From Paraburkholderia eburnea (GTDB lineage: Bacteria; Pseudomonadota; Gammaproteobacteria; Burkholderiales; Burkholderiaceae): a DNA stretch of 64,000 nucleotides. Positions 1-7,753 of the stretch are shown here, one piece after another. Numbering within the stretch: the first letter of the stretch is position 1; each line of letters begins with the position of its first letter. The DNA lies in NCBI RefSeq assembly GCF_002917095.1, contig NZ_PQGA01000022.1:1-64000 (forward strand), given 5' to 3'. The translations under genes and the position numbers were made by a program. The notes beneath the pieces were generated by a model, which was given only the letters and a program-made list of their open reading frames with translations, searched no databases and was not told the DNA's origin.

Positions 1-861
1 TTCCAGCAGATCGTTTATCGCCTGCTGGGCGATCTGTTCAAGGCGATCGACGATCTCGACATCACGCCCGATGAAATCTGGGCCGGCGTCAATTATCTGA
101 ACAAGCTGGGCCAGGATGGCGAAGCGGCGCTGCTCGCGGCGGGCCTCGGTCTGGAAAAATACCTCGATATCCGCATGGATGCGGAAGACAAGGCAGTGGG
201 TCTGGACGGCGGCACGCCGCGTACCATCGAAGGCCCGTTGTACGTGGCGGGCGCGCCTGTGCGCGAAAGCCTCTCGAAGATCGACCTCGATGAAGACGCA
301 GGCGCGGGTCCGCTTGTGATTCGCGGCACGGTCAAGGGCACGGACGGCAAGCCGGTCGCGAATGCCATCGTCGAATGCTGGCACGCCAATTCGAAAGGCT
401 TTTATTCGCACTTCGACCCGACCGGCGCGCAAACCGATTTCAACCTGCGCGGCGCGGTCAAGACGGGTGCTGACGGCACCTACGAATTCCGCACGCTCAT
501 GCCCGTGGGCTACGGCTGCCCGCCGCACGGCGCGACGCAGCAACTGCTCAACGGTCTGGGCCGTCACGGCAATCGCCCGGCGCATGTACACTTCTTCGTC
601 ACGAGCGGCGATCATCGCAAGCTCACGACGCAGTTCAATATCGAAGGCGATCCGCTGATCTGGGATGATTTTGCCTATGCCACGCGCGAGGAACTGATCC
701 CGCCCGTCGTCGAGAAAACCGGCGGCGCGGCGCTCGGCCTCAAGAACGACGCGTACAAGCACATTGAATTCGACTTCACGCTGACGCCCCTGCTGCAAGG
801 CAAGGACAACCAGATCGTCCAGCGTCCGCGCGCAGCGGCCGAGGCTACCGCCACGGCTTAA
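1..861 (+). CDS. catA: Catechol 1,2-dioxygenase, 5'-truncated by window edge
   Basis: Intradiol ring-cleavage enzyme that converts catechol to cis,cis-muconate with non-haem Fe(III), in the cytoplasm. The reading frame is open from base 1, so the start lies upstream. The visible N-terminal part is the helical dimerisation domain, followed by the beta-sandwich catalytic domain. Ligand motifs are visible: the Tyr in GPLYVAGAP, the Tyr in LMPVGYGCPPHG, and the two His in RPAHVHFFV. It sits about 120 bp upstream of benA on the same strand, so the product of the ben pathway (catechol) is consumed by its immediate neighbour. Family assignment is secure; the exact paralogue (catechol versus chlorocatechol type) is inferred from the ben context. 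Confidence 0.95.
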   Translation, partial: FQQIVYRLLGDLFKAIDDLDITPDEIWAGVNYLNKLGQDGEAALLAAGLGLEKYLDIRMDAEDKAVGLDGGTPRTIEGPLYVAGAPVRESLSKIDLDEDAGAGPLVIRGTVKGTDGKPVANAIVECWHANSKGFYSHFDPTGAQTDFNLRGAVKTGADGTYEFRTLMPVGYGCPPHGATQQLLNGLGRHGNRPAHVHFFVTSGDHRKLTTQFNIEGDPLIWDDFAYATREELIPPVVEKTGGAALGLKNDAYKHIEFDFTLTPLLQGKDNQIVQRPRAAAEATATA

Positions 862-981
862 GCGTCCCGCACGGCGGCAGCCGCTCCGCGCTGCCGCCAC
901 CCCCGATTCCCCCGCGAGAACCGTTCGCCACCGATGCATGCGTCCCGTGCAGGGATCGGTGTATGCACAGGGAGAGGAAAC

Positions 982-2340
982 ATGTCCGCCATCAACGATC
1001 ACGCCAACCAACTCGATCATCTGCTGGCCACCGCCGTGCAGGACGACAGGCAAGCCGGTATTTTCCGTTGCCGTCGCGATATCTTCACCAACGCCGAGTT
1101 GTTCGAACTGGAGATGAAGCACATCTTCGAGAGCAACTGGGTATATCTGGCGCACGAAAGTCAGATCCCGAACAACAACGATTACTACACGACGTGGATT
1201 GGCCGCCAGCCTGTCGTCATCACGCGGGACAAGACCGGCGAGCTGAACGCCGTAATCAATGCCTGCGCACACAAGGGCGCGATGCTGTGCCGTCGCAAGC
1301 ACGGCAACAAGGGCAGCTTCACGTGCCCGTTCCATGGCTGGACCTTCTCGAACACGGGCAAATTGCTCAAGGTGAAGGACGAAAAAACCACCGAATATCC
1401 GGTGCAGTTCAACACGCACGGTTCGCATGACCTGAAGAAGGTTGCGCGCTTCCAGAACTATCGCGGCTTCCTGTTCGGCAGCCTCAATGCCGACGCGATG
1501 CCGCTCGAAGACTATCTCGGCGAAGCGCGCGTGATTATCGACCAGATCGTCGATCAGGCGCCCGGTGGACTTGAAGTGCTGCGCGGCAATTCCTCGTATG
1601 TGTACGAGGGCAACTGGAAAATGCAGATGGAGAACGGTTGCGACGGCTATCACGTCAGCACCGTGCACTGGAATTACGCCGCCACGATGGGCCGCCGCAA
1701 GGAAGAGGGCACCAAGGCCGTCGATGCGAATAGCTGGAGCAAGTCGGTCGCGGGCGTCTACGGCTTCGAACACGGCCACATTCTGCTGTGGACCGAAACG
1801 ATGAATCCCGAAGTACGTCCGGTCTACCAGCAGCGTGACGAAATCAAGGCGCGCGTGGGCGAGGTGGCGGCCGATTTCATCGTCAACCAGACGCGCAATC
1901 TGTGCCTCTATCCGAACGTGTTCCTGATGGACCAGTTCAGCACGCAGATCCGCGTGGTGCGTCCGATCAGCGTCGACAGGACCGAAGTGTCGATTTTCTG
2001 CTTCGCGCCGAAGGGTGAGAGCGCAACGGATCGCGCCACGCGTATCCGCCAGTACGAAGACTTCTTCAACGTCTCGGGCATGGGCACCGCTGACGATCTG
2101 GAAGAATTTCGCGCCTGCCAGAACGGCTATGCGGGCATCACGGCGATGTGGAACGACCTCTCGCGCGGCGCGCCGCTGTGGGTTGACGGCCCCGACGAGA
2201 ACGCGAAGAAGATGGGCCTCAAGCCGCTCATTTCGGGCGAGCGCAGCGAGGACGAAGGTCTTTTCGTGTGCCAGCACGAGTACTGGGTGCGTGTGATGCA
2301 AGACGCGCTGAAGAAGGAACGTGAGGAGAACGTAGCATGA
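982..2340 (+). CDS. benA: Benzoate 1,2-dioxygenase, large (alpha) subunit
   Basis: Terminal oxygenase alpha subunit, which dihydroxylates benzoate to the 1,2-cis-diol carboxylate. The Rieske centre is C95-x-H97 and C115-x2-H118 (CPFHGW); the mononuclear iron site is in DGYHVSTVH (H224, H229). The 452-residue length fits the family. The start at 982 is chosen because GGAGAGG lies just upstream and the protein then begins MSAIND; a longer in-frame start at 934 adds a non-family extension. The stop overlaps the start of benB by the ATGA arrangement. Anthranilate dioxygenase AntA is the nearest alternative, but the order benABCD with a cis-diol dehydrogenase argues for benzoate. Confidence 0.95.
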   Translation: MSAINDHANQLDHLLATAVQDDRQAGIFRCRRDIFTNAELFELEMKHIFESNWVYLAHESQIPNNNDYYTTWIGRQPVVITRDKTGELNAVINACAHKGAMLCRRKHGNKGSFTCPFHGWTFSNTGKLLKVKDEKTTEYPVQFNTHGSHDLKKVARFQNYRGFLFGSLNADAMPLEDYLGEARVIIDQIVDQAPGGLEVLRGNSSYVYEGNWKMQMENGCDGYHVSTVHWNYAATMGRRKEEGTKAVDANSWSKSVAGVYGFEHGHILLWTETMNPEVRPVYQQRDEIKARVGEVAADFIVNQTRNLCLYPNVFLMDQFSTQIRVVRPISVDRTEVSIFCFAPKGESATDRATRIRQYEDFFNVSGMGTADDLEEFRACQNGYAGITAMWNDLSRGAPLWVDGPDENAKKMGLKPLISGERSEDEGLFVCQHEYWVRVMQDALKKEREENVA

Positions 2341-2825
2341 GCGCCGATTATCAAACCCTGTGCGCCGTGCTCTATCGCGAGGCGCGCCTGCTCGACGATC
2401 GTCAGTGGGACGAGTGGCTCACCTGCTACACCGAAGACGTCACCTACTGGATGCCGGCCTGGGACGACGACGATCAGCTCACCGACGACCATGAAAGCCA
2501 GATCTCGCTGATGTATTACCCGGATCGCGGCGGTCTGGAAGACCGTGTGTTCCGCATCAAGACGGAGCGCAGCGGCGCGTCCACGCCCGAGCCGCGCACG
2601 AGTCACAACGTCACCAACGTGGAAGTGCTGGCTACGCGCAATAACGAAGTGGATCTGCGCTACAACTTCCAGACGCTCAATCATCGCTATCGTACGACCG
2701 ATTTCTTTTACGGCACGATGTTCGTCACGTTGCGCCAGGTCGAAGGTCAGTGGCTGATTGCCTACAAAAAGATCGTGCTGAAAAACGACTATATCCGGCA
2801 GGTTCTCGACGTTTATCACGTTTAA
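2337..2825 (+). CDS. benB: Benzoate 1,2-dioxygenase, small (beta) subunit
   Basis: Ring-hydroxylating dioxygenase beta subunit (SnoaL/NTF2-like fold), which packs with BenA in the hydroxylase hexamer and has a structural role. It is 162 aa, the usual size, with characteristic segments EARLLDDRQWDEWL near the N-terminus and a C-terminal VLKNDYIRQVLDVYHV. It overlaps the end of benA by four bases, so the two are translationally coupled. About 50 bp separate it from benC. Confidence 0.95.
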   Translation: MSADYQTLCAVLYREARLLDDRQWDEWLTCYTEDVTYWMPAWDDDDQLTDDHESQISLMYYPDRGGLEDRVFRIKTERSGASTPEPRTSHNVTNVEVLATRNNEVDLRYNFQTLNHRYRTTDFFYGTMFVTLRQVEGQWLIAYKKIVLKNDYIRQVLDVYHV

Positions 2826-2876
2826 ATCAGATTTAACGTCGAACGCATCACTATCAGGTAGTTGGAGGAGGTCCCC

Positions 2877-3899
2877 ATGTCCAGTTTCAATATTGCGCTG
2901 AATTTCGAGGACGGCGTCACGCGCTTCATCGAATGCAAGGCCGGCGAGAAAGTTCTCGACGCGGCTTTTCGTGCCCGCATCAATCTGCCGATGGATTGCT
3001 CCGACGGCGTGTGCGGCACCTGCAAATGCAAGGCCGAAAGCGGCAGCTATGATCTTGGCGACGACTATATCGAAGACGCGTTGAGCGACGATGAAAAAGA
3101 CAGCGGCCTCGTGCTCACGTGCCAGATGGTGCCGCAAAGCGATTGCGTGATTGCGGTGCCGGCGTCGTCGGCGGTGTGCAAGACGGGGCAGAGCAAGTGC
3201 GCCGCGACGGTCGCGAAGATCGAATTGCATAACGACGCAGCGGTTGTGCTGGAACTGGACGTCGATACCAATGCGCCGGTATTTCTGCCGGGTCAGTACG
3301 TCAATATCGACGTGCCCGGCAGCGGCCAGCATCGGTCGTATTCGTTTTCGTCGGCACCGGGCGACTCGAAGCTCAGCTTCCTCATCAAGAAGATCCCCGG
3401 CGGCGTGATGAGCACGTGGCTCGAAGCCGCGCAGACCGGTGACAAGCTCGAACTGATCGGGCCGCTTGGCAGCTTCTATCTGCGCGACGTGCAGCGCCCG
3501 CTGCTGTTCCTCGCGGGCGGCACGGGTCTGGCGCCGTTCCTGTCGATGCTCGAAGTGCTCGCGCGCGCGAACTCGCAGCAGAAGGTGCATCTGATCTATG
3601 GCGTGACGCGCGATCTCGATCTCGTGCAGGTCGAGGCGATCGAAGCCTATACGGCGAAGCTGGCCGGGTTCAGCTTCAGCACCGTGGTGGCGGACGAAAC
3701 ATCGAATCATCCGCGCAAGGGCTGGGTCACGCAGCACATTCCCGCCGATGCGCTCAACGACGGCGACGTCGACGTCTATTTGTGCGGGCCGCCGCCGATG
3801 GTCGATGCGGTGCGCAAGCACTTCGACGATAACGGTGTGAAGCCCAACAGCTTCCACTACGAGAAGTTCACTCCCAACGTCGTTCAGAAGGCGGCATGA
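2877..3899 (+). CDS. benC: Benzoate dioxygenase electron-transfer component
   Basis: NADH:acceptor reductase that supplies electrons to BenAB. The N-terminal plant-type [2Fe-2S] ferredoxin domain has Cys41, Cys46, Cys49 and Cys82 (CSDGVCGTC ... LTC). It is followed by an FAD-binding domain (RSYSFSS) and an NAD-binding domain with GGTGLAPFLSML and the C-terminal YLCGPPPMVDAV. The start at 2877 is preceded by a strong GGAGGAG (2863-2869); the in-frame start at 2862 would overlap that Shine-Dalgarno sequence. 340 aa is typical. The stop overlaps the benD start (ATGA). Confidence 0.95.
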   Translation: MSSFNIALNFEDGVTRFIECKAGEKVLDAAFRARINLPMDCSDGVCGTCKCKAESGSYDLGDDYIEDALSDDEKDSGLVLTCQMVPQSDCVIAVPASSAVCKTGQSKCAATVAKIELHNDAAVVLELDVDTNAPVFLPGQYVNIDVPGSGQHRSYSFSSAPGDSKLSFLIKKIPGGVMSTWLEAAQTGDKLELIGPLGSFYLRDVQRPLLFLAGGTGLAPFLSMLEVLARANSQQKVHLIYGVTRDLDLVQVEAIEAYTAKLAGFSFSTVVADETSNHPRKGWVTQHIPADALNDGDVDVYLCGPPPMVDAVRKHFDDNGVKPNSFHYEKFTPNVVQKAA

Positions 3900-4672
3900 G
3901 CATGCAACGATTCTCAGGCAAGGTCCTGGTCGTGACCGGCGCGGCCCAGGGCATCGGCCGCGGCGTGGCGCTGCGCGCGGCCGCGGAAGGCGGCAAGGTA
4001 CTGTTCGTCGATCGCGCCGACTTCGTCGCTGAAGTCGCTGCGCAGGCGAGCGGCGATCACACCGCGGGCTTCGTCGCCGACCTCGAAACCTACGAAGGCG
4101 CGCGCGCTGCGATGGCCTTTGCAGCGGAGAAGTTTGGCGGCATCGACATTCTGATTAACGGCGTGGGCGGGGCGATTCGCATGCGTCCGTTCGCGGAGTT
4201 CGAGCCCGAGCAGATCGACGCGGAAATCCGCCGCTCGCTGATGCCCACGCTCTATACCTGCCACGCGGTATTGCCGCATCTGCTGGCGCGCGGCGGCGGC
4301 ACGATCGTCAATATCTCGTCGAATGCCACGCGCGGGATTCGGCGCGTGCCGTATTCAGCGGCCAAGGGCGGGGTGAACGCCATCACGCAGGCGCTGGCGA
4401 TGGAATACGCGGAGCACAATATCCGCGTCGTGGCGACAGCGCCGGGCGGCACCAGCGCGCCGCCGCGCCGCGTGCCGCGCAATGCCGCGGGCGACAGCGA
4501 GCAGGAAAAGGCGTGGATGAGCGAGGCCGTTAATCAGGTTACCGAATCAACGTTCTTCAAGCGCTATGGCAGTATCGACGAGCAGGTCGCGCCGATTCTG
4601 TTCCTCGCTTCGGATGAGGCGAGCTATATCACCGGATCGATATTGCCCGTCGCGGGCGGAGATACGGGTTGA
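3896..4672 (+). CDS. benD: Benzoate cis-diol dehydrogenase (SDR)
   Basis: Short-chain dehydrogenase that oxidises and decarboxylates 1,6-dihydroxycyclohexa-2,4-diene-1-carboxylate to catechol with NAD+. The Rossmann motif TGAAQGIG lies near residue 15. The catalytic Ser and YxxxK are in NISSNA ... YSAAKGG, and a NAG-like INGVGG segment is present. 258 aa is normal. It overlaps benC by four bases and closes the benABCD operon. Its product is the CatA substrate. A convergent LysR gene ends 28 bp downstream. Confidence 0.93.
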   Translation: MSMQRFSGKVLVVTGAAQGIGRGVALRAAAEGGKVLFVDRADFVAEVAAQASGDHTAGFVADLETYEGARAAMAFAAEKFGGIDILINGVGGAIRMRPFAEFEPEQIDAEIRRSLMPTLYTCHAVLPHLLARGGGTIVNISSNATRGIRRVPYSAAKGGVNAITQALAMEYAEHNIRVVATAPGGTSAPPRRVPRNAAGDSEQEKAWMSEAVNQVTESTFFKRYGSIDEQVAPILFLASDEASYITGSILPVAGGDTG

Positions 4673-4699
4673 AAAGCGCGGCCTGAAAGCGCGTAAAAA

Positions 4700-5638
4700 T
4701 CAGCCCTTTTTCGCGTGCGACTCGCGATCCGTCGGGGTGTGATACTCCATGCCCTCCTCGTCGTACAGGTCGTAAATCAGTTGCAGCATGCGCTGAAGAT
4801 CTTCGGACTCGTCGAGCATGCGCATGCTCATGATGATCGGCGACACCAGGTTGGCGTCGTCGAGATCCTTGTAAAGCACGTCGTCGCGCTTGAGGCCATA
4901 GACGCTCTTCGGCACGATAGAAATGCCTTCGCCCGCCGCCACCAGCCCCAGCGCCACCTGCAATTCACGCGTTTCCAGCAGGCGGCCCGGTTTGAGCGCG
5001 CGGTCGTGAAAGGCCGCCAGCACCTGGTCCGCGTAGCTCGGGCGCGGCGACTTCGGGAAAATGATCAGCGTTTCGTTAGTCAGGTCGTGCAGCGACAGCA
5101 CCGTCTTCGCGTCGCCCAGCACATGGCCCAGCGGCAGCGCCACGATCATGCGCTCCTCGCGCAGCACCACGCGGCGGATGCTGGGATCTTCCAGACGAAT
5201 CCGCCCGAAGCCCACGTCGATGCGGCCCTCCTTGAGCGCCTTGATCTGGTCCATCGTGGACATTTCGTTCAGGCTTAACTCGACTTCGGCGTTCTGCTGA
5301 CGATAGCGCCGGATGATCTTCGGCAGCATCCCATACAGCGTCGAGCCGACAAAACCCACGCAGAGATTGCGCTCGATCTTGCCGACCCGGCGTGTCATCG
5401 ATTCGAGTTCGGCGGTTTGCGCAAGCAGTTGCAAGGCGTGCTGATAGAAGAAGCGCCCCGTGTCGGTGAGCTTGAGCGGGCGCGCATTGCGCTCGAAAAG
5501 CTGCACGCTCAGGATCTCCTCCAGTTGCTGGATCTGCCGGCTCAGGGGCGGCTGCGCGATATGCAGCCGCTGCGCCGCGCGCGTGAAGCTGCGTTCTTCG
5601 GCGACCGCCACGAAGTAGCGAAGATGGCGCAACTCCAT
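4700..5638 (-). CDS. LysR-type regulator, CatR/BenM-like
   Basis: LysR transcription factor of 312 aa, with an N-terminal winged helix (MELRHLRYFVAVAEERSFTRAAQRLHIAQPPLSRQIQQ pattern, not all shown) and an effector-binding domain in the remainder. The sequence style (GFVGSTLYGMLPKIIRRYR, LNEMSTMDQIKALKEGRIDVGFGR) is that of the CatR/BenM/CatM group, which responds to cis,cis-muconate and/or benzoate. It is convergent with benD. Its natural target promoter, ahead of the catA/ben operon, is probably left of the window. Near its own start the sequence ATATTCC-N8-GGGATAT (about 5638-5660) could be an autoregulatory site. The effector is inferred from context. Confidence 0.85.
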   Translation of the reverse strand: MELRHLRYFVAVAEERSFTRAAQRLHIAQPPLSRQIQQLEEILSVQLFERNARPLKLTDTGRFFYQHALQLLAQTAELESMTRRVGKIERNLCVGFVGSTLYGMLPKIIRRYRQQNAEVELSLNEMSTMDQIKALKEGRIDVGFGRIRLEDPSIRRVVLREERMIVALPLGHVLGDAKTVLSLHDLTNETLIIFPKSPRPSYADQVLAAFHDRALKPGRLLETRELQVALGLVAAGEGISIVPKSVYGLKRDDVLYKDLDDANLVSPIIMSMRMLDESEDLQRMLQLIYDLYDEEGMEYHTPTDRESHAKKG

Positions 5639-5701
5639 ATTCCAACCTCTGGGATATTGACTCGTTAAAAAAGCGCGCTAAAGCACATCTCATTATACCT
5701 T

Positions 5702-5723
5702 CGAGGCATGAAGCGATGCCTCG
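5702..5723. other. Perfect 8-bp hairpin between divergent genes
   Basis: CGAGGCAT, six-base loop, ATGCCTCG. It lies between the LysR start (minus) and the MarR promoter (plus). It is followed on the plus strand by a weak T-rich run (GTTCTTT), so it could be a weak terminator or a protein-binding site. No gene reads into it on the plus strand. Confidence 0.5.
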
Positions 5724-5736
5724 GTTCTTTCCTGAT

Positions 5737-5769
5737 AATAGTTGAAAGTTTCAACTATTTGGCTATACT
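5737..5769 (+). promoter_or_regulatory. marR promoter with overlapping 23-bp perfect palindrome (operator)
   Basis: AATAGTTGAAA (5737-5747), G, TTTCAACTATT (5749-5759) is a perfect inverted repeat. It contains a -35-like TTGAAA (5742-5747), and a -10-like TATACT (5764-5769) follows after 16 bp. A protein bound to the palindrome would block RNA polymerase. MarR proteins classically bind such palindromes over their own promoters, so autorepression by the downstream MarR is inferred. Confidence 0.75.
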
Positions 5770-5828
5770 CCCGTGCGTCGCCGGCCAGGCTTGAACTGTC
5801 AGCTGGCTTTTTCGATGGGGGTGTGCGC

Positions 5829-6272
5829 TTGTCCACTGGTCGGCATCCCGGCTTTCTCGCCTTCAGGCTCGATCTCGCGAGCGCGCTGCTCAGCGAGCGC
5901 GCCAACGCGATCTATCGTGAACGCTGGGGTCTCGACGTGCGGGCGCTGCGTGTGCTGCGGCTCGTCTGCGCGGAAGCGGGCATCACGCCGAAGACCGTTT
6001 CGCAGCGCGCGCTGATCGAAAAGACGCTGCTGTCGAAAACGCTCGCTGAACTCGAAGCGCGCGGCCTGATCGTGCGCGACACGCGCGCACTGGATCGCCG
6101 CAGCGTTGCGCTGAGCGGCACGCCCGAAGGCGTCGACGTGGCGCAGGCATCGGCGAAAGTCGGAGTCGATCTCGAAGGCGAACTGGCCGCTGCGCTGACG
6201 GCCAGCGAGCGCAAGACGCTCGACCGGCTGCTCGAAAAGCTTTCGGACAGCCTGCTCGATGGTGCAGTCTGA
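5829..6272 (+). CDS. MarR-family transcriptional regulator
   Basis: Winged-helix DNA-binding protein of about 147 aa. The recognition region GITPKTVSQRALIEKTLLSKTLAELEARGLI (residues about 40-70, partly quoted) and the wing VRDTRALDRRSVALSGT are typical of MarR. I chose the TTG at 5829: it has GGGGG (5817-5821) at good spacing and gives STGRHPGFLAFRLDLASALL, the usual N-terminus. The in-frame TTG at 5742 lies inside the operator palindrome and cannot be the start of a transcript beginning near 5776. The ligand is unknown; neighbours are a small ORF and a TRIC-type membrane protein in the same direction. Confidence 0.85.
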   Translation: MSTGRHPGFLAFRLDLASALLSERANAIYRERWGLDVRALRVLRLVCAEAGITPKTVSQRALIEKTLLSKTLAELEARGLIVRDTRALDRRSVALSGTPEGVDVAQASAKVGVDLEGELAAALTASERKTLDRLLEKLSDSLLDGAV

Positions 6273-6318
6273 AGCGAGCGCTCGACGCACACAGCCCCCA
6301 ATCTTCAAGGAGTCACCC

Positions 6319-6450
6319 ATGACCAGATTGATCGATACGCTCGGCCCCGCGATTGGCGCGCTGCGGCCCGAACTCGAAGCGATGCGCTGCGCGGCGGCCG
6401 CATGGCTCGGCCGCGAGGCCGCAAAAGAACCGATGAGCGAGGCGGCGTGA
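6319..6450 (+). CDS. Small protein of 43 aa, unknown
   Basis: Short ORF starting MTRLIDTLGPAIG and ending KEPMSEAA, with a good Shine-Dalgarno AAGGAG (6306-6312) at proper spacing, placed between marR and the TRIC-like gene. Its stop overlaps a possible GTG start of the next gene (GTGA), suggesting translational coupling. It has an amphipathic Ala/Leu-rich helix and no recognised domain. It could be a real small protein or a translated leader for the downstream gene. Confidence 0.45.
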   Translation: MTRLIDTLGPAIGALRPELEAMRCAAAAWLGREAAKEPMSEAA

Positions 6451-6452
6451 GC

Positions 6453-7172
6453 ATGGCACTGGGCGCGCACGTCGGCGCGCATGTGAACGCCCACACGGCG
6501 TATACGGCGCTCGATCTCATCGGCACGTTTGCCTTTGCGATCTCGGGCGCCGTGGCGGCGCGGCAGCGGCGGCTGGACCTGTTTGGCATTCTCGTCGTCA
6601 CCTTCATGGTGGCGTGCGGCGGGGGCATCGTGCGCGATGTCTGTATCGGCGCGATTCCGCCTGCAGGACTGTCGAACTGGGCCTACATGGCGGTGACGGT
6701 GCTCGCGGCGCTGCTCACCATCGTCGCCTATCCGCAGGTACGGCGGCTGCGGCATCCGGTGCTGTTCTTCGACGCGATTGGCCTCGGTCTCTTCGCGGTC
6801 TCGGGTGCGCAGAAGACGTGGATCTGGACCGATAGCGCGGAGACGGCCATCGTGCTCGGCATGGTCAGCGCGGTGGGCGGCGGCGTGCTGCGCGACATCC
6901 TGCTCTCGCGCGTGCCCGCGATCCTGGAGCGCGAGATTTACGCATCGGCGGCGCTGCTGGGCGCGGCGCTCGAGGTCGGGCTGACCTATATGGACTGGTC
7001 GACGTTCTGGACTCCGTGGGTCGCGACGATCGGCTGCGTGACGCTGCGCCTGGCGTCGCTGTATTTCGGCTGGCGTCTGCCGGTGTTCGCGACGCGCGAA
7101 ATCAGGAAGAAAGCGCCCGCACCGGAACAGACGGTTCAGGCAGCCGAGGAGGCGCGGCGCGAGGGGCAATAG
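6453..7172 (+). CDS. Trimeric intracellular cation (TRIC)/UPF0126 family membrane protein
   Basis: Inner-membrane protein of 239 aa with an internal duplication of about three helices each. Each half carries the family Gly motif: GGGIVRD near residue 50 and GGGVLRD near residue 140. Prokaryotic TRIC proteins of this family conduct K+/Na+, and some members have been linked to glycine uptake. Function here is by family only. The ATG at 6453 is favoured; a GTG at 6447 overlaps the preceding small ORF stop. Likely co-transcribed with marR. Confidence 0.85.
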   Translation: MALGAHVGAHVNAHTAYTALDLIGTFAFAISGAVAARQRRLDLFGILVVTFMVACGGGIVRDVCIGAIPPAGLSNWAYMAVTVLAALLTIVAYPQVRRLRHPVLFFDAIGLGLFAVSGAQKTWIWTDSAETAIVLGMVSAVGGGVLRDILLSRVPAILEREIYASAALLGAALEVGLTYMDWSTFWTPWVATIGCVTLRLASLYFGWRLPVFATREIRKKAPAPEQTVQAAEEARREGQ

Positions 7173-7191
7173 GCGTGCCGCGTAACGCTCC

Positions 7192-7726
7192 TTAGAACGT
7201 GATATCCGCTGTTCGCACGGCGGTGATGCGCGGGCCGAAGCTGCGCATGCTCGACAGCGTCTGATTGTGATGCTCGCGGATCATGGCCGCCGTGGCGTGC
7301 GGCTTGTCGTGGGTCGTGGGTCGTGTGCGCGTCGGCGACGAGCGTCACCGTGAAGCCATTGGCGGCGGCGCGGCGCGTCGTCGTATCGACGCAGAACTCG
7401 CTGGCGTAGCCGCAGATCACCACATGCTGGATCGCAAGCTGCGTGAGCGTCGCGCCCAGCGCCGTATTCAGGTACGAGTCGGGCGTGCGCTTGCTGACGA
7501 AATAATCGCGGTCTTGCGCCTGCGCGGCATCGGCGATTTGCCAGGCCTCGCTACCGGGCACGAGTGTGTCGTCCTCATGCTGCACGAAGATCACGGGCAC
7601 CCGTGCCGCGCGGGCGCGTTGCGTCAACTCGCGCACATTGGCGCTCACGCTTGCGGCGTCCCCCGGCAGCGGATCGGTGGCGACAAGGCCCTTCTGGAAG
7701 TCGATGACGAGCAATGCAATAGTCAT
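7192..7726 (-). pseudogene. Isochorismatase-like cysteine hydrolase, frameshifted by a 7-bp tandem duplication
   Basis: The N-terminal 130 or so residues are a normal isochorismatase-like fold: LLVIDFQKG with the catalytic Asp, the Lys of FVSKRTPDSY, and the nucleophile Cys in YASEFCVDTT. After LVADAHTTHD the frame derails. The + strand has two tandem copies of GTGGGTC (7309-7322). Removing one copy restores the family C-terminus (KPHATAAMIREHHNQTL and a stop at 7192-7194). As written, translation runs on to about 7136 with unrelated sequence. It could be a pseudogene, a slippage-switchable gene or an assembly error. Confidence 0.8.
7309..7322. repeat. 7-bp tandem duplication that shifts the hydrolase frame
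   Basis: GTGGGTC GTGGGTC, preceded by TC and followed by GTG, so the unit is present about 2.4 times. The unit is not a multiple of three and lies inside the conserved coding part of the isochorismatase-like gene. Confidence 0.85.
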
Positions 7727-7753
7727 AACGCGGGTCCTGAGGAAAAAGCGATT

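Noticed and set aside
2127..3857. A 576-codon minus-strand frame opposite benB/benC
   Set aside because: Lies entirely across conserved benB and benC coding sequence, with no domain-like segments and no ribosome site.
5742..5828. N-terminal extension of the MarR protein from a TTG at 5742
   Set aside because: The codon lies in the -35 element and operator palindrome, upstream of the likely transcription start.
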